From NCBI GenBank assembly GCA_001799575.1, contig MGTT01000026.1:1-64000 (forward strand): a DNA stretch of 64,000 nucleotides, written 5' to 3'. Origin of the DNA: Elusimicrobia bacterium GWA2_56_46. Lineage in GTDB: Bacteria > Elusimicrobiota > Elusimicrobia > Elusimicrobiales > UBA9959. Within the stretch, counting starts at the first letter, position 1; each line of letters begins with the position of its first letter. Positions 34,278 through 43,218 of this stretch are shown here, piece after piece. Under the pieces are notes generated by a model. It made no database searches. It was not told where the DNA came from and saw only the letters and a program-made list of their open reading frames with translations. The translations under genes and the position numbers were made by a program.

Positions 34278-34903
34278 GTAAAGAAAACGAGCTTAAAAAT
34301 CTCCTTGACCGCCTGAAAGGAGAGATCCGCTTTCCGGCCGCGGCCGCCGCTCCCAAGCCGGAATCTTTCCGTGAAGTTATAGCGCCGGCGCCGCCGGAAT
34401 TTTCCGGGGCTCCCGCGCCGGGCCCGCGCGCGCCGCGGCCGGAAAAATCCCCGTCTCCGGTGCGGCCGGAATTTCAGCGGGGAGGGGAAAGGATTTCGGC
34501 GCCGGCGGGCGCCAATATCGTCTGGAGCGAGAATAAGGAGGCGCTGCTGTTCGGAGTGCTGGCTTCGCTTGTCGCCATACTCGGCGGTATGCTGGCCGGG
34601 CTTGATTACGTCATACTCATAGGCTCCGTTTCTTTCATGCTTTTTTCTTTCATAATGGTACTGACGCTGTTCGGTTATTATCTGAACTTCGGTAAGAAAA
34701 ATTCGGAAGAGGGGCTTCTGGGAGAGCGGGTTGACCGGCTTTCCAGGAGGCTGGAGGCTATCGCGGGGAGGGGGCCGGTAAATCAGCCGCAGGGAGAGCC
34801 GGGCGCGCGGGTCAGGGACAGGGAAATGGAGCAAAAAGTGGATGAATTGAGGACGCTCGTTAAGTCGCTTGCCAGGGCGCTGGAAGAGAAGGATAAAGGC
34901 TAA
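34274..34903 (+). CDS. Membrane protein with Pro-rich linker, third gene of the coiled-coil operon
   Basis: A 209-aa protein. The N-terminal ~20 residues form an amphipathic helix (ENELKNLLDRLKGEI). Residues about 25-85 are Pro/Ala-rich and disordered. Two transmembrane helices lie at about 96-118 and 120-143 (LFGVLASLVAILGGMLAG, VSFMLFSFIMVLTLFGYYL). The C-terminal ~60 residues are a short coiled coil. The layout suggests an inner-membrane anchor for the two cytoplasmic coiled-coil partners. The last codons (encoding KDKG) run into a 7-nt-phased repeat tract. No family was recognised. Confidence 0.75.
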   Translation: MSKENELKNLLDRLKGEIRFPAAAAAPKPESFREVIAPAPPEFSGAPAPGPRAPRPEKSPSPVRPEFQRGGERISAPAGANIVWSENKEALLFGVLASLVAILGGMLAGLDYVILIGSVSFMLFSFIMVLTLFGYYLNFGKKNSEEGLLGERVDRLSRRLEAIAGRGPVNQPQGEPGARVRDREMEQKVDELRTLVKSLARALEEKDKG

Positions 34904-34990
34904 AGGATAAAGGCCAAAGGGCGAAAAAGCTTTTACATATTTTCTATGTTTTCCCTTAATCCTTTAGCCTTAAGCCTTTATCCTTTGTAA
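34890..34990. repeat. 7-nt-phased GATAAAG/GCTAAAG tract with inverted half
   Basis: The left part (34890-34923) includes the last codons of the membrane-protein gene: GATAAAG-GCTAAAG-GATAAAG-GCCAAAG. The right part (34953-34987) is its approximate reverse complement (CCTTTAG-CCTTAAG-CCTTTAT-CC). Together they form a long imperfect hairpin that probably ends the coiled-coil operon. Confidence 0.8.
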
Positions 34991-35044
34991 TTTCCAGGGC
35001 CCGCTATGTTCAGGGGCTTTAAAATATATATATAATTAACTATT

Positions 35045-35728
35045 ATGAAAATGAAATCGGCGGCGGCGGCTTTTATCCTTTTCCTTAACTCTTTTCCGGT
35101 AGTTATTTTTGCCCAGCTGATTCCGGGCGAAAAGGACTATTTCATCGAAGCGGGGGACGTGCTCAACGTGGAAGTTTTTCCGGCGGGGGAATTCTCCAAG
35201 GAAGTCACCGTTCAGCCCGACGGTACTATAGATATGCCGCTGGTGGGCCCGATCAAAGTGGGGGGCGCGCGGAGCGCAGACCTTGAAAAGACCCTGACCG
35301 CCCGGTTTTCCAAATACGTGGCCAATCCGCGTATAACCATCAATGTCCGTAAATTCTCGGCCAACAGAATAGCGATCATCGGGGAGATCCGCTCCGGCGG
35401 CTATTTCGAATACCGGGAAGGCATGAAGCTTCTGGATCTGGTGGCGCAGGCGGGCGGCCTGGGCGATTACCCCAGGGCCGGCCAGGTCAGGATCTACAGG
35501 CGCGTCAAAGGCGCGGACGGCAGGACAAAAGAGGAAGTGATAAAAGCGGACGTTTCCGCCGTCATGGCCGGACACATGGATAAGAATTTCGCCCTGGCCG
35601 CCGGCGATATAGTCTATGTTCCGAGAAAAAGAGTTTATAAGGCCGCCAAATGGATAAGCGACAACTTCGTTCCCTGGGCCACGTTGGGCACTTTTGCGAT
35701 TACTATCGGCCTCGTCACAAGAAAATAA
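35045..35728 (+). CDS. Polysaccharide export protein (Wza/SLBB family)
   Basis: A 227-aa periplasmic or outer-membrane exporter component. The signal peptide (about 1-23) ends VIFAQ; no lipobox is seen. A Poly_export domain (about 30-110; GDVLNVEVFPAGEFSKEVTV, DGTIDMPLVGPIKVGG) is followed by an SLBB domain (IAIIGEIRSGGYFEYREGMKLLD). The last ~25 residues (WATLGTFAITIGLV) are hydrophobic and could be the helix that lines the outer-membrane pore of Wza. A TATAAT at 35031-35036 ends only 8 bases before the ATG, and no ribosome site is visible, so the mRNA may be nearly leaderless. It heads the polysaccharide locus. Confidence 0.9.
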   Translation: MKMKSAAAAFILFLNSFPVVIFAQLIPGEKDYFIEAGDVLNVEVFPAGEFSKEVTVQPDGTIDMPLVGPIKVGGARSADLEKTLTARFSKYVANPRITINVRKFSANRIAIIGEIRSGGYFEYREGMKLLDLVAQAGGLGDYPRAGQVRIYRRVKGADGRTKEEVIKADVSAVMAGHMDKNFALAAGDIVYVPRKRVYKAAKWISDNFVPWATLGTFAITIGLVTRK

Positions 35729-35729
35729 G

Positions 35730-37610
35730 ATGAATGCGGAACTCACCCTTTACGACTATTGGCGCATCGTCAACCGGCGTAAATGGATCGCCCTGCTTGT
35801 TTTCAGCCTGACGGTATTCTCCACCATCTTTTACACCCGCCTCCAGCCGGTAATTTACCGCAGCCAGGCCATCATCAAATTCCAGCCCCCGGCCGCCTAC
35901 GCCAAGATCCCCGGCTCGGATCTTACGGAATTCGACCCCTGGAACGCCGTAGCCACGGAAATCAGGGTCATCACTTCGGCCGAGATAGCAGACCGGGCGG
36001 CCAAAAAACTGGGCTGGCTGGATGAAAACGCCGCGCCGGCGCATAACAACAGTATCGTAAATTCGATCCTGGCCTCCTATAAGGCCGAGCGTCTGCAGGA
36101 CTCCAACCTCATAAATATTTCGGCAAGCAACTCCGACCCGCTGAAAGCCAGCGATATCGTCAACGCCGTAATAGAAGCCTACCGGGACTACGACCTGGAG
36201 CAGAAAAGCAAGCAGGGCCGTAAAACGCTTGAGGATATCGCCTCCAGAAAGGCCGAAGTTGAGGAAAATCTCCGCTCCCTTGAGCGTTCCAAACAGAACT
36301 TCATGGAGAAAAATCCGAAAACGGGCCTGGGCGCGGCTTTAGCCAATCAACTGGCGGATCTGGAGATCCGCAAGCGCCAGCTGCAGGATAAATACACGCC
36401 CAACCATCCCGAAGTCATAGAACTCAACCAGCGCATCCAGGTCGTGGAGGGGAAATTGGGCGAGATCCCGGCGCAGGAGCTGGATCTTGCCCGCATCAGC
36501 CGCGAACTGCGCATGCAGGAAGACCTGTATACCACGCTGAATAAACAGTACGAAGAGGCCAAGCTGGGCCTGTCGTCGGTGGTTTCGTTCGTGAGCATCG
36601 TAAACCCCGCCGTTCCCAGCGAGTCGCCCGTGTCGCCCAATAAGCAGCTCAATCTTCTGGTGGGCGGAATTTTGGGTTTTTTTCTGGCCATAGCGCTGGT
36701 ATTCCTGCTGGAAAACCTGGACGTTTCGATAAGCACCATTGAAGACATAGAATCGTTCCTGAAACTGCCGGTTTTAGGCATCATTCCCCATATCATGAGC
36801 GAAAAATACCTGGATAACTGGCTCATCCAGATCTTCAAAAAAGAGCGTTACACGGTGGACGCTTTCAGGAGCGTGCTTATTCTTAACCGGCGGTACGCTT
36901 CCGGAGTGATAGAGGCTTATCATACGCTGCGGACGAATATAATCTCCAATTTGAATACGCGCGAGAGTATTTCGGTGGTTTTCAGCTCCGCCGGCGCGGC
37001 CGAAGGCAAAACCCTTACCGCCGTCAATTTCGCCCTTGCCAGCGCGCATTCCGGACTTAAGACGCTTTTGATAGACGCCGATATGCGCCGCCCCACCATC
37101 TATCAGATCTTCGGTTCAAAAAGGAACCCCGGTTTCAGCGACGTGCTGACCGGCAAAGCGCAGTGGCGGGACACGGTGCTTGAGAGCGCGGATTTTATGA
37201 TGGGCGGGCTTGATTTTGACAGCCTGACGCGCTTCCAGGGCATAGAGAACCTTAAGATCCTGAACTCCGGCACCCCGCCCGGCGGCATCATCGATATAAT
37301 AGACTCCTGCAACTGGAAAGATCTGGTGGCGGATCTGAAAAGCGAATTCGACGTCATCGTATTCGACACTCCGCCGGTTCTTTTGTTCGTAGATCCCATA
37401 ATGCTGGCCAGGCACTCGGACGGAGTGGTACTGGTCTACAAAGCCGGCAAGATAGCGAGAGGCGGGCTTAAGCGGGCGAAAGATCAGATAGTGGGGGGCA
37501 ACGCACGTATGATCGGCGTACTGCTGAACGGCATTCACGCGTCGGAAATGGGGCCTCAGTACGGTTATTACTCCTATTCCGACGACTACACCAAATATTC
37601 CAGGCGCTAA
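35730..37610 (+). CDS. Wzc-like polysaccharide co-polymerase and tyrosine autokinase
   Basis: A 626-aa inner-membrane protein. The Wzz domain (about 8-100, first helix WIALLVFSLTVFSTIFYT) is followed by a periplasmic coiled coil (about 150-290) and a second transmembrane helix near 315-335. The cytoplasmic BY-kinase domain has Walker A SSAGAAEGKTLTA near residue 418 and Walker A' TLLIDADMRRP. The C-terminus is a Tyr cluster (YGYYSYSDDYTKY), the usual autophosphorylation tail. It starts 1 base after the exporter gene. It would control chain length and export with the Wza-like protein. Confidence 0.93.
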   Translation: MNAELTLYDYWRIVNRRKWIALLVFSLTVFSTIFYTRLQPVIYRSQAIIKFQPPAAYAKIPGSDLTEFDPWNAVATEIRVITSAEIADRAAKKLGWLDENAAPAHNNSIVNSILASYKAERLQDSNLINISASNSDPLKASDIVNAVIEAYRDYDLEQKSKQGRKTLEDIASRKAEVEENLRSLERSKQNFMEKNPKTGLGAALANQLADLEIRKRQLQDKYTPNHPEVIELNQRIQVVEGKLGEIPAQELDLARISRELRMQEDLYTTLNKQYEEAKLGLSSVVSFVSIVNPAVPSESPVSPNKQLNLLVGGILGFFLAIALVFLLENLDVSISTIEDIESFLKLPVLGIIPHIMSEKYLDNWLIQIFKKERYTVDAFRSVLILNRRYASGVIEAYHTLRTNIISNLNTRESISVVFSSAGAAEGKTLTAVNFALASAHSGLKTLLIDADMRRPTIYQIFGSKRNPGFSDVLTGKAQWRDTVLESADFMMGGLDFDSLTRFQGIENLKILNSGTPPGGIIDIIDSCNWKDLVADLKSEFDVIVFDTPPVLLFVDPIMLARHSDGVVLVYKAGKIARGGLKRAKDQIVGGNARMIGVLLNGIHASEMGPQYGYYSYSDDYTKYSRR

Positions 37611-37611
37611 C

Positions 37612-39009
37612 ATGCCTATCCTCCCGCTTATTCTCGCCGCCGCCGCCGCGATAGCGGCCGGCTTCCTGGCCGTTACGGCGCAGCCCGAGTACCTGCTGCT
37701 TTTCACCGGCGGGCTGCTGGTGTCCGTTTTCGCTTTCGCGTCGCCCAAACTCAGTCTGGTTCTGCTTATTTTCTCCATGCTGCTTTCGCCCGAAATGAGT
37801 TTAGGGGGCGTGTCCGCCTCCAGGAGCGCGGTTCTGCGTTATGACGATATTCTGCTGGTCATTGTCTTCTTTTCGTGGCTGGCGCGGGCCGCCGTATTGA
37901 AAAACAAGCCTTTCCTTACCGAGACCCCGGTTCAGACCCCGATGCTTATTTATACGCTGCTCGCGGTGGCCTCCACCGCTCTGGGCGTATTAAGGGGAGA
38001 GGTGCGTTTTGAGGTCTCGGTGTTCTATGTCCTGAAGTACGTGGAATATTTCCTGCTTTATTTTATGACGGTCAATATCCTGGATTCACGGGAGGAGATG
38101 AAAAAGTACCTGAAGTATGCCTTTGTGGTGGCCCTGCTGGTCACGGTTTACGCCTATTACTATTATTACAGTTCCGGATCCGACGCCAGGGCCAGCGCGC
38201 CGTTCGAGGCGGCGGTCGGCCGTCCCCAGGAATCGGAACCGGCGGCCCTGGGCGGCTATTATCTGCTGGTCTTCGGATTTATCCTGGCCGCGCTGACTGA
38301 ATATTCCGGCGCCGTATTCATCCTGGCGGCCGCCGTCATGATCTTCATGTTCCCGGCATTTCTGCTGACCTTTTCACGGGCGTCTTATATAGGGTTCGCG
38401 GCCATGGTTCCGGTCCTTGTGGCCATCTCCCGCAAAAGGAAACTCATGATGACCTCCTTTTTCGGCATAGGGCTGGCGGCGCTCTCGCTGGCGCCCGGCA
38501 TCGCGGGCAAGGTGCAGAACCGGATCATGATGACTTACACCGGGCAATACGCCACCAATATCGTGGACATCGGATCGGCCGGCCAGGTGAAGCTGGAAGA
38601 TTCCGCCGCGACCAGGGTGCGCGCGCTTAAGTGGGTGCTTTATGAGAAACTGCCGCAGCATCCGATACTCGGTTCCGGCGTCACGGGCATAGGCCTCGGC
38701 GACACGCAGTACGCCCTTGTATTGGGAGAGCTGGGGCTGGCCGGATTGTGCGTGTTTATCTGGATGATCTATCGCGTCTTTTCCACGGCGCGGAAAGTGT
38801 ACCGCGCTTACGAGGAGCCGTGGATAAAAGCCCTGAGCCTGGGCCTTATGGCGTCCATAACCGGGCTTTTATTCCAGGCGGTCGGGGTCAACACTTTTAT
38901 CCTGGTCAGGGTAATGGAACCGTTCTGGTTCCTGACCGCCCTGGTCATGGCGCTGTATAAAGACATCCCGGCGGCCGGAAAAGCGGAAGCGGCAGGCGCG
39001 GACATATAA
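37612..39009 (+). CDS. O-antigen ligase / polymerase family membrane protein
   Basis: A 465-aa polytopic membrane protein with about 11-12 hydrophobic helices. The Wzy_C-type signature includes FLLTFSRASYIGF followed, after a helix, by a large periplasmic loop containing ALKWVLYEKLPQHPILGSGV and GDTQYALVLGELGL. Such proteins polymerise repeat units (Wzy) or ligate polysaccharide to a carrier (WaaL), and sequence alone does not separate the two. It starts 1 base after the Wzc-like gene and 2 bases before the flippase gene. Confidence 0.87.
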   Translation: MPILPLILAAAAAIAAGFLAVTAQPEYLLLFTGGLLVSVFAFASPKLSLVLLIFSMLLSPEMSLGGVSASRSAVLRYDDILLVIVFFSWLARAAVLKNKPFLTETPVQTPMLIYTLLAVASTALGVLRGEVRFEVSVFYVLKYVEYFLLYFMTVNILDSREEMKKYLKYAFVVALLVTVYAYYYYYSSGSDARASAPFEAAVGRPQESEPAALGGYYLLVFGFILAALTEYSGAVFILAAAVMIFMFPAFLLTFSRASYIGFAAMVPVLVAISRKRKLMMTSFFGIGLAALSLAPGIAGKVQNRIMMTYTGQYATNIVDIGSAGQVKLEDSAATRVRALKWVLYEKLPQHPILGSGVTGIGLGDTQYALVLGELGLAGLCVFIWMIYRVFSTARKVYRAYEEPWIKALSLGLMASITGLLFQAVGVNTFILVRVMEPFWFLTALVMALYKDIPAAGKAEAAGADI

Positions 39010-39011
39010 GA

Positions 39012-40562
39012 ATGACGCAGAGCCTTTCACATAAAATAGTGAAAAATACGCTCTTTAACGCGATAGGGCGTTTTTGGGGCATCCTGGTCGCCGTTGTTCT
39101 GACGCCCTATATAATAAGCCGCATCGGTCTGGACAGATACGGTATCTGGACGCTCGTGGGGGTGGCTACCAGCTATTTCGGCCTGTTAGATCTCGGTATC
39201 GGAACCTCGTTCGTAAAGTATATTTCGGAATTCCACGCCAAAGGCGATCGGGAGAAAATAAACCGGCTCATTAATACCGGGGTTATCTTTTATTCGTTGT
39301 TCGCGGTTCTGCTTATCGGGCTGGGGGTGGGTTTTATCGAGCCCCTGCTCTCCATCCTCAAGATCCCGCGGCGGCTGCATGATGAGGCCGCTATAGTCTT
39401 TCTGATGGGGATCGTGCTGTTCGCGATGTCAAATATTGTAAGTGTTTTCGGCGCGATCCAGGGCGCTTTGCAGCGTATGGATATATCCAATAAGCTTTCG
39501 CTTGTCTTTTCGATCCCCGCCGTTATAGGCACGGTCTTGTTTTTGAAGTATGGCTTCGGACTGGTAGGGCTGATGGCCAATAACTTTATCGTGCTGATGC
39601 TGAGTTCCCTCGCCAATATCCTGATCGCTTTCAGGCTTTTTCCCGAACTAAAATTAAGCCCGTTTTTGTTCGATAAAGAGATGCTTCGCAGGCTGATCGG
39701 GTTCGGGTATAAGCTGCAACTTTCAAATATCACCAACATCTTCGCTTTTCAAAGCGATAAAGTGATAATCGCGTACTTTTTGAACGTGGAACTGGTAAGC
39801 TTGTACCAATTGGGCAAAACCGTCGTGGATAAAGCGAGGGAGTTGCCGCTTTTGCTGGTTTCCGCGATCGTGCCCGCCGCATCCGAGATCTCCGCGAACG
39901 GCGACGACAGGAAGCTGAGAGAGCTGTATACGCGCGGGATGAGGTATCTCGCGCTGACCGGCATCCCGCTGCTGGTGTTCGTTTTTTTTACGGCGCCGTT
40001 GATCATGTCCGCCTGGATCGGGCCCGGCTGCGACAAGGCGGTTCTGGTCATTCGGTTGTTAGTCCCGGCGTATATGGCCAATTACCTGACGGGAATGGGG
40101 AGCGCGATGGCGCTTGGGATGGGGAAGCCTCAGTTTCAACTGAAAGCTTCGCTGGTGAATTTGTTCGTGGGCCTTCCTTTGAGTATTTTGCTGGCCGTTA
40201 ATTTCGGTTTTACCGGCATTGTTTTCGCCACGTTCGTTTCTTTGTCCACCGGTTCGTTATATTTCCTGGTCTTGTTCCACAGGCATTTGAACTATTCCCT
40301 GGCGGAGCTTGTGAGAAAAGCGGTTGTCCGGCCCGCGGTCGTTTCCTCGCTTTTGGGCGCGGCGGTCTTTCTGACAAACGCCGCGCTGTTCGCCGGGCCG
40401 TCGGGCCGCATGGTTTATCTGGGCGTCCTTTCCGCGGAGGCTTTTGTTTTTTTCGCGGGTTACGCGGCCGCCTTAACGGCCGGAGGCTATCTGGACGCTT
40501 ACGATAAGGAGCTGATAAGGGAAAAGATAAGCGGCATTAAAAGAACGGCGTTTTCCGGTTGA
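39012..40562 (+). CDS. Wzx-type flippase / polysaccharide biosynthesis membrane protein
   Basis: A 516-aa protein of the MATE/MOP superfamily with about 14 transmembrane helices. The N-terminus (KNTLFNAIGRFWGILVAVVLTPYIISRIGLDRYG) is typical of Wzx and RfbX proteins. It would flip undecaprenyl-linked repeat units across the inner membrane. It follows the ligase/polymerase gene by 2 bases. A 48-base gap then separates it from the glycan-assembly genes. The middle of this gene looks somewhat lower in GC than its neighbours. Confidence 0.92.
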   Translation: MTQSLSHKIVKNTLFNAIGRFWGILVAVVLTPYIISRIGLDRYGIWTLVGVATSYFGLLDLGIGTSFVKYISEFHAKGDREKINRLINTGVIFYSLFAVLLIGLGVGFIEPLLSILKIPRRLHDEAAIVFLMGIVLFAMSNIVSVFGAIQGALQRMDISNKLSLVFSIPAVIGTVLFLKYGFGLVGLMANNFIVLMLSSLANILIAFRLFPELKLSPFLFDKEMLRRLIGFGYKLQLSNITNIFAFQSDKVIIAYFLNVELVSLYQLGKTVVDKARELPLLLVSAIVPAASEISANGDDRKLRELYTRGMRYLALTGIPLLVFVFFTAPLIMSAWIGPGCDKAVLVIRLLVPAYMANYLTGMGSAMALGMGKPQFQLKASLVNLFVGLPLSILLAVNFGFTGIVFATFVSLSTGSLYFLVLFHRHLNYSLAELVRKAVVRPAVVSSLLGAAVFLTNAALFAGPSGRMVYLGVLSAEAFVFFAGYAAALTAGGYLDAYDKELIREKISGIKRTAFSG

Positions 40563-40610
40563 AACCCGCGCGGACATTGTTTACGCGGGCCCCGGTAAAA
40601 GAAGGAGCTT

Positions 40611-41972
40611 ATGCGAAAAATGTTGTTTGTTAACCCGGCAGCGGATGTGTGCGGCGTCCCGCACGCGGGGCTCGCCTCCCTGGCCGCCGTATTGAGGCAG
40701 CACGGGCATACGGTGAAAGTGGCGGACTATCATTTTTCTTCCAAAACGCCGGCTCTTGAAAGCATCTTGGAAGATTTCAGGCCCGACGTGGCGGGCATTT
40801 CGCTGTTTTCCTGCATGGCCGGGAAAGCGGACAGGATGATCGAGACAATAAAGAAAACAAAGATCCCGCTGTTATGCGGCGGGCCGCATGCGGCTTCCTA
40901 TTTTGAAGAACTTTCCAAAGATGCGCGTTTCGACTATGTCGTTGTCGGAGAGGCGGAAAATGTCATCTCCGAACTGGTGGAGAACGCCGTCGTCAACGCG
41001 GCTCCGCGCCTGATCCGCCCCGCGCTGCCGGACGTGCCGAATCTGCCTTTTCCGGACTATAGTCCGTTCTACGACCATGAAGGCATTCGTGTCTATCCGT
41101 TGATCACCAGCCGCGGCTGCCCGTTTAACTGTTCTTTTTGCTGCGTGAAACTTTCAAATTCAAAAGCGTGGCGGCCCAGATCTCCGGCCGCGTGTATAGA
41201 TGAGCTGAAAAAAGCGGGGGCCCGGCTGCCTTTGCTCAGGGAAGTGATGATCTGGGACGACAATTTCTCGCTGGATATACGCCGCGCCAAGGATTTTCTG
41301 CGGCTTTATATCGCGGAAGGGTTCAAATATAAGCTGAGCTCGGCCAATCTGCGGGCTGATAAAATAGACAAGGAATTTTTATTGCTCCTTAAGGATGCCG
41401 GCTGCGATGAGGTTCAGTTCGGCGTCGAACACGGGGATGCGGAAGTGTTCGGGCATATCGGTAAAGGGGAGACGCTTGCCGATATCGAGCGCGGGGCCGG
41501 GTTGGTAAACGAATGCGGAATGAAACTAGGGTGTTCATTTATTATCGGGCTGCCGTATGATACTCCGGAAAAGACTTTGGTTTCCATCAGGTTCGCCGAA
41601 AAGCTGAAACCGGATCATGTGCACTGGAATATTCTTGTTCCGTACAAGGGAACGAAAGCCTATGAGTATTTTAAAAAGAACGGGCGTATTGACGACGGAC
41701 GCATTCCCTTTACCCTCCAGGAGGACGGCCTGCTGTTCGAGCCGAACGCCGATACTCCGGAGTTTACCTCGGAAGAAAGAAAAAAAGCATATTTGACCGC
41801 CTTGCTGTCTTCGAAAGACGCCGCGCTCCTGCGGAACTTGGCGAGGACTTTTAGTAAAGCGCGGGAGTATGGGCTTGCCACGGAATTTGTGCGGTGGCTT
41901 CTTGCTCCGAAGATTCTGAGAGGGCTCCTCCGCCAGCTCATAAAAAGTATGTTAGGAACCGTCAAACAATAA
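40611..41972 (+). CDS. B12-binding-domain radical SAM protein
   Basis: A 453-aa protein. The N-terminal cobalamin-binding Rossmann domain (about 1-135) is followed by a radical SAM domain with the cluster motif at C170, C174 and C177 (CPFNCSFC, the canonical CX3CX2C) and a later GVEHGDAEVFGHIGKG segment typical of the B12 radical SAM group. Members methylate unactivated carbons or rearrange skeletons, often in lipids, antibiotics and sugars. Here the polysaccharide context suggests a C-methylated or otherwise modified sugar or lipid carrier, which is inference. AAGGAG lies before the ATG. The last codons form one arm of a long inverted repeat. Confidence 0.9.
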   Translation: MRKMLFVNPAADVCGVPHAGLASLAAVLRQHGHTVKVADYHFSSKTPALESILEDFRPDVAGISLFSCMAGKADRMIETIKKTKIPLLCGGPHAASYFEELSKDARFDYVVVGEAENVISELVENAVVNAAPRLIRPALPDVPNLPFPDYSPFYDHEGIRVYPLITSRGCPFNCSFCCVKLSNSKAWRPRSPAACIDELKKAGARLPLLREVMIWDDNFSLDIRRAKDFLRLYIAEGFKYKLSSANLRADKIDKEFLLLLKDAGCDEVQFGVEHGDAEVFGHIGKGETLADIERGAGLVNECGMKLGCSFIIGLPYDTPEKTLVSIRFAEKLKPDHVHWNILVPYKGTKAYEYFKKNGRIDDGRIPFTLQEDGLLFEPNADTPEFTSEERKKAYLTALLSSKDAALLRNLARTFSKAREYGLATEFVRWLLAPKILRGLLRQLIKSMLGTVKQ

Positions 41973-42219
41973 ATGACACATTTGGCTGACCAATTTTGTG
42001 GCGAAACAAGGAACGAGGAGCGCGGCATACCATTGGTATGTAAGCGACGAATGACGCAGTTGCAGCCCAAAATTGGTCAGCCCCCCGGGGGAGGCGCATC
42101 TTTGGCCGGCTGCTGCGTTGCTCCTCCTCAATGTAGCCCAGCTACACCATCGTCGTCGCGCCTTGCATCCAGCTCAAAGCTGCGCCTCCAAATGTGTCAT
42201 TTATTGTTTGACGGTTCCT
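41954..42219. repeat. Nested cloverleaf-like inverted repeat (MITE/REP-like)
   Basis: Outer arms of 32 bp (41954-41985 and 42188-42219) are perfect inverted copies and include the last codons of the upstream gene. Inside lie two further hairpins: arm one (41984-41998 with 42068-42082, 15-bp perfect stem, apex CATACC-ATT-GGTATG) and arm two (42090-42098 with 42181-42189, apex TGTAGC...GCTACA). Arm two, read on the minus strand, resembles arm one (shared CAAGG.GCGACGA and GACGCAG/AACGCAG words), so two related elements stand head to head. Confidence 0.88.
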
Positions 42220-42231
42220 TAGGACGCTGAA

Positions 42232-43218
42232 ATGAATGTTTTGATCACGGGAGCGACAGGCTTTATCGGCAAGGAACTGGTTCGCCGCCTGACCGGAGAA
42301 AATAACAGCGTGGCGGTCTTGGTCAGGGACAAGAGAAAAGCCGAAGAACGCCTCCCGGAAGCGAGCGGCATCTTTGCTGCGGATCTGACCGATAGAGGCA
42401 AGCTTGAGGTTTTGGCGCCGTTGATAAAAAATGCCGACGTGGTGATCCACCTGGCGGCGTGCATAGATTATAACGCGGGTAAAGAGGCGCTTTTCGGGGT
42501 AAATGTGGCCGGGACGGCCAACATCCTTGAACTCGCCGGGAAACTGGGGGCGAAAAAATTCGTTTATATCAGCAGCATAGAGGCGATCGGCCCGGTAAGC
42601 GCGAAGGAAGTCCCCGCCGGGGAAACTCAGCCCTGCCGGCCGGCGAACTTATACGGGGAATCAAAATTAGAGGCGGAAAAACTTGCGCTCAGGGCCGGTG
42701 CCGGATTGAAAATGGAAGTAGTGATCCTGCGCCTGGGCAATGTATACGGACCCGGAAGCCCGTCGTTCGTCCGGCCCGTGGCCGAAGCCGTGCTTGCCGC
42801 CAATAAAGCGTGGCTTTACTTAAACTGGAAGCTGCATCGCTGGCATCCCGTTTATATCGATGATGCCGTCGCCGGGATTGCCGGCGCCGCGGCGCCGAAT
42901 GTACGCGGCGGCGTTTATATTATGGCCGGCGGTGAAATCCCCACGGTGGGCCGCCTCGCCGAAGCGATAGCGCGGGAATTGGGGGTTGATCTTGAAACGC
43001 GGAAAGAATCCGGCTTGTCCGGGATTTTTATACGGTTCAGTGAAACATGGGCCAGGTTGAAAGCCGGGTTCGGATCTGTCCTGCGCCCCCGCAATAATTG
43101 GGCCTACTCCATTGAAAAGGCGCGGCGCGAATTGGGTTACGCTCCGCAAGTGAGCCTTGAGGACGGCGTGCGCCGGACCATAGAATGGGCAAAAAAGGAA
43201 GGACTACCGCTCAAATGA
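42232..43218 (+). CDS. NAD(P)-dependent sugar epimerase/dehydratase (extended SDR)
   Basis: A 328-aa protein. The Rossmann motif GATGFIGKEL is at residues 7-16. A YGESK active-site segment (near 142-146) and an upstream Ser/Thr in YISSIEA follow the extended-SDR pattern. It belongs broadly to the NAD-dependent epimerase/dehydratase family that makes nucleotide-sugar precursors; the substrate is not predictable. It begins shortly after the palindromic element and overlaps the next gene as ATGA. Confidence 0.87.
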   Translation: MNVLITGATGFIGKELVRRLTGENNSVAVLVRDKRKAEERLPEASGIFAADLTDRGKLEVLAPLIKNADVVIHLAACIDYNAGKEALFGVNVAGTANILELAGKLGAKKFVYISSIEAIGPVSAKEVPAGETQPCRPANLYGESKLEAEKLALRAGAGLKMEVVILRLGNVYGPGSPSFVRPVAEAVLAANKAWLYLNWKLHRWHPVYIDDAVAGIAGAAAPNVRGGVYIMAGGEIPTVGRLAEAIARELGVDLETRKESGLSGIFIRFSETWARLKAGFGSVLRPRNNWAYSIEKARRELGYAPQVSLEDGVRRTIEWAKKEGLPLK

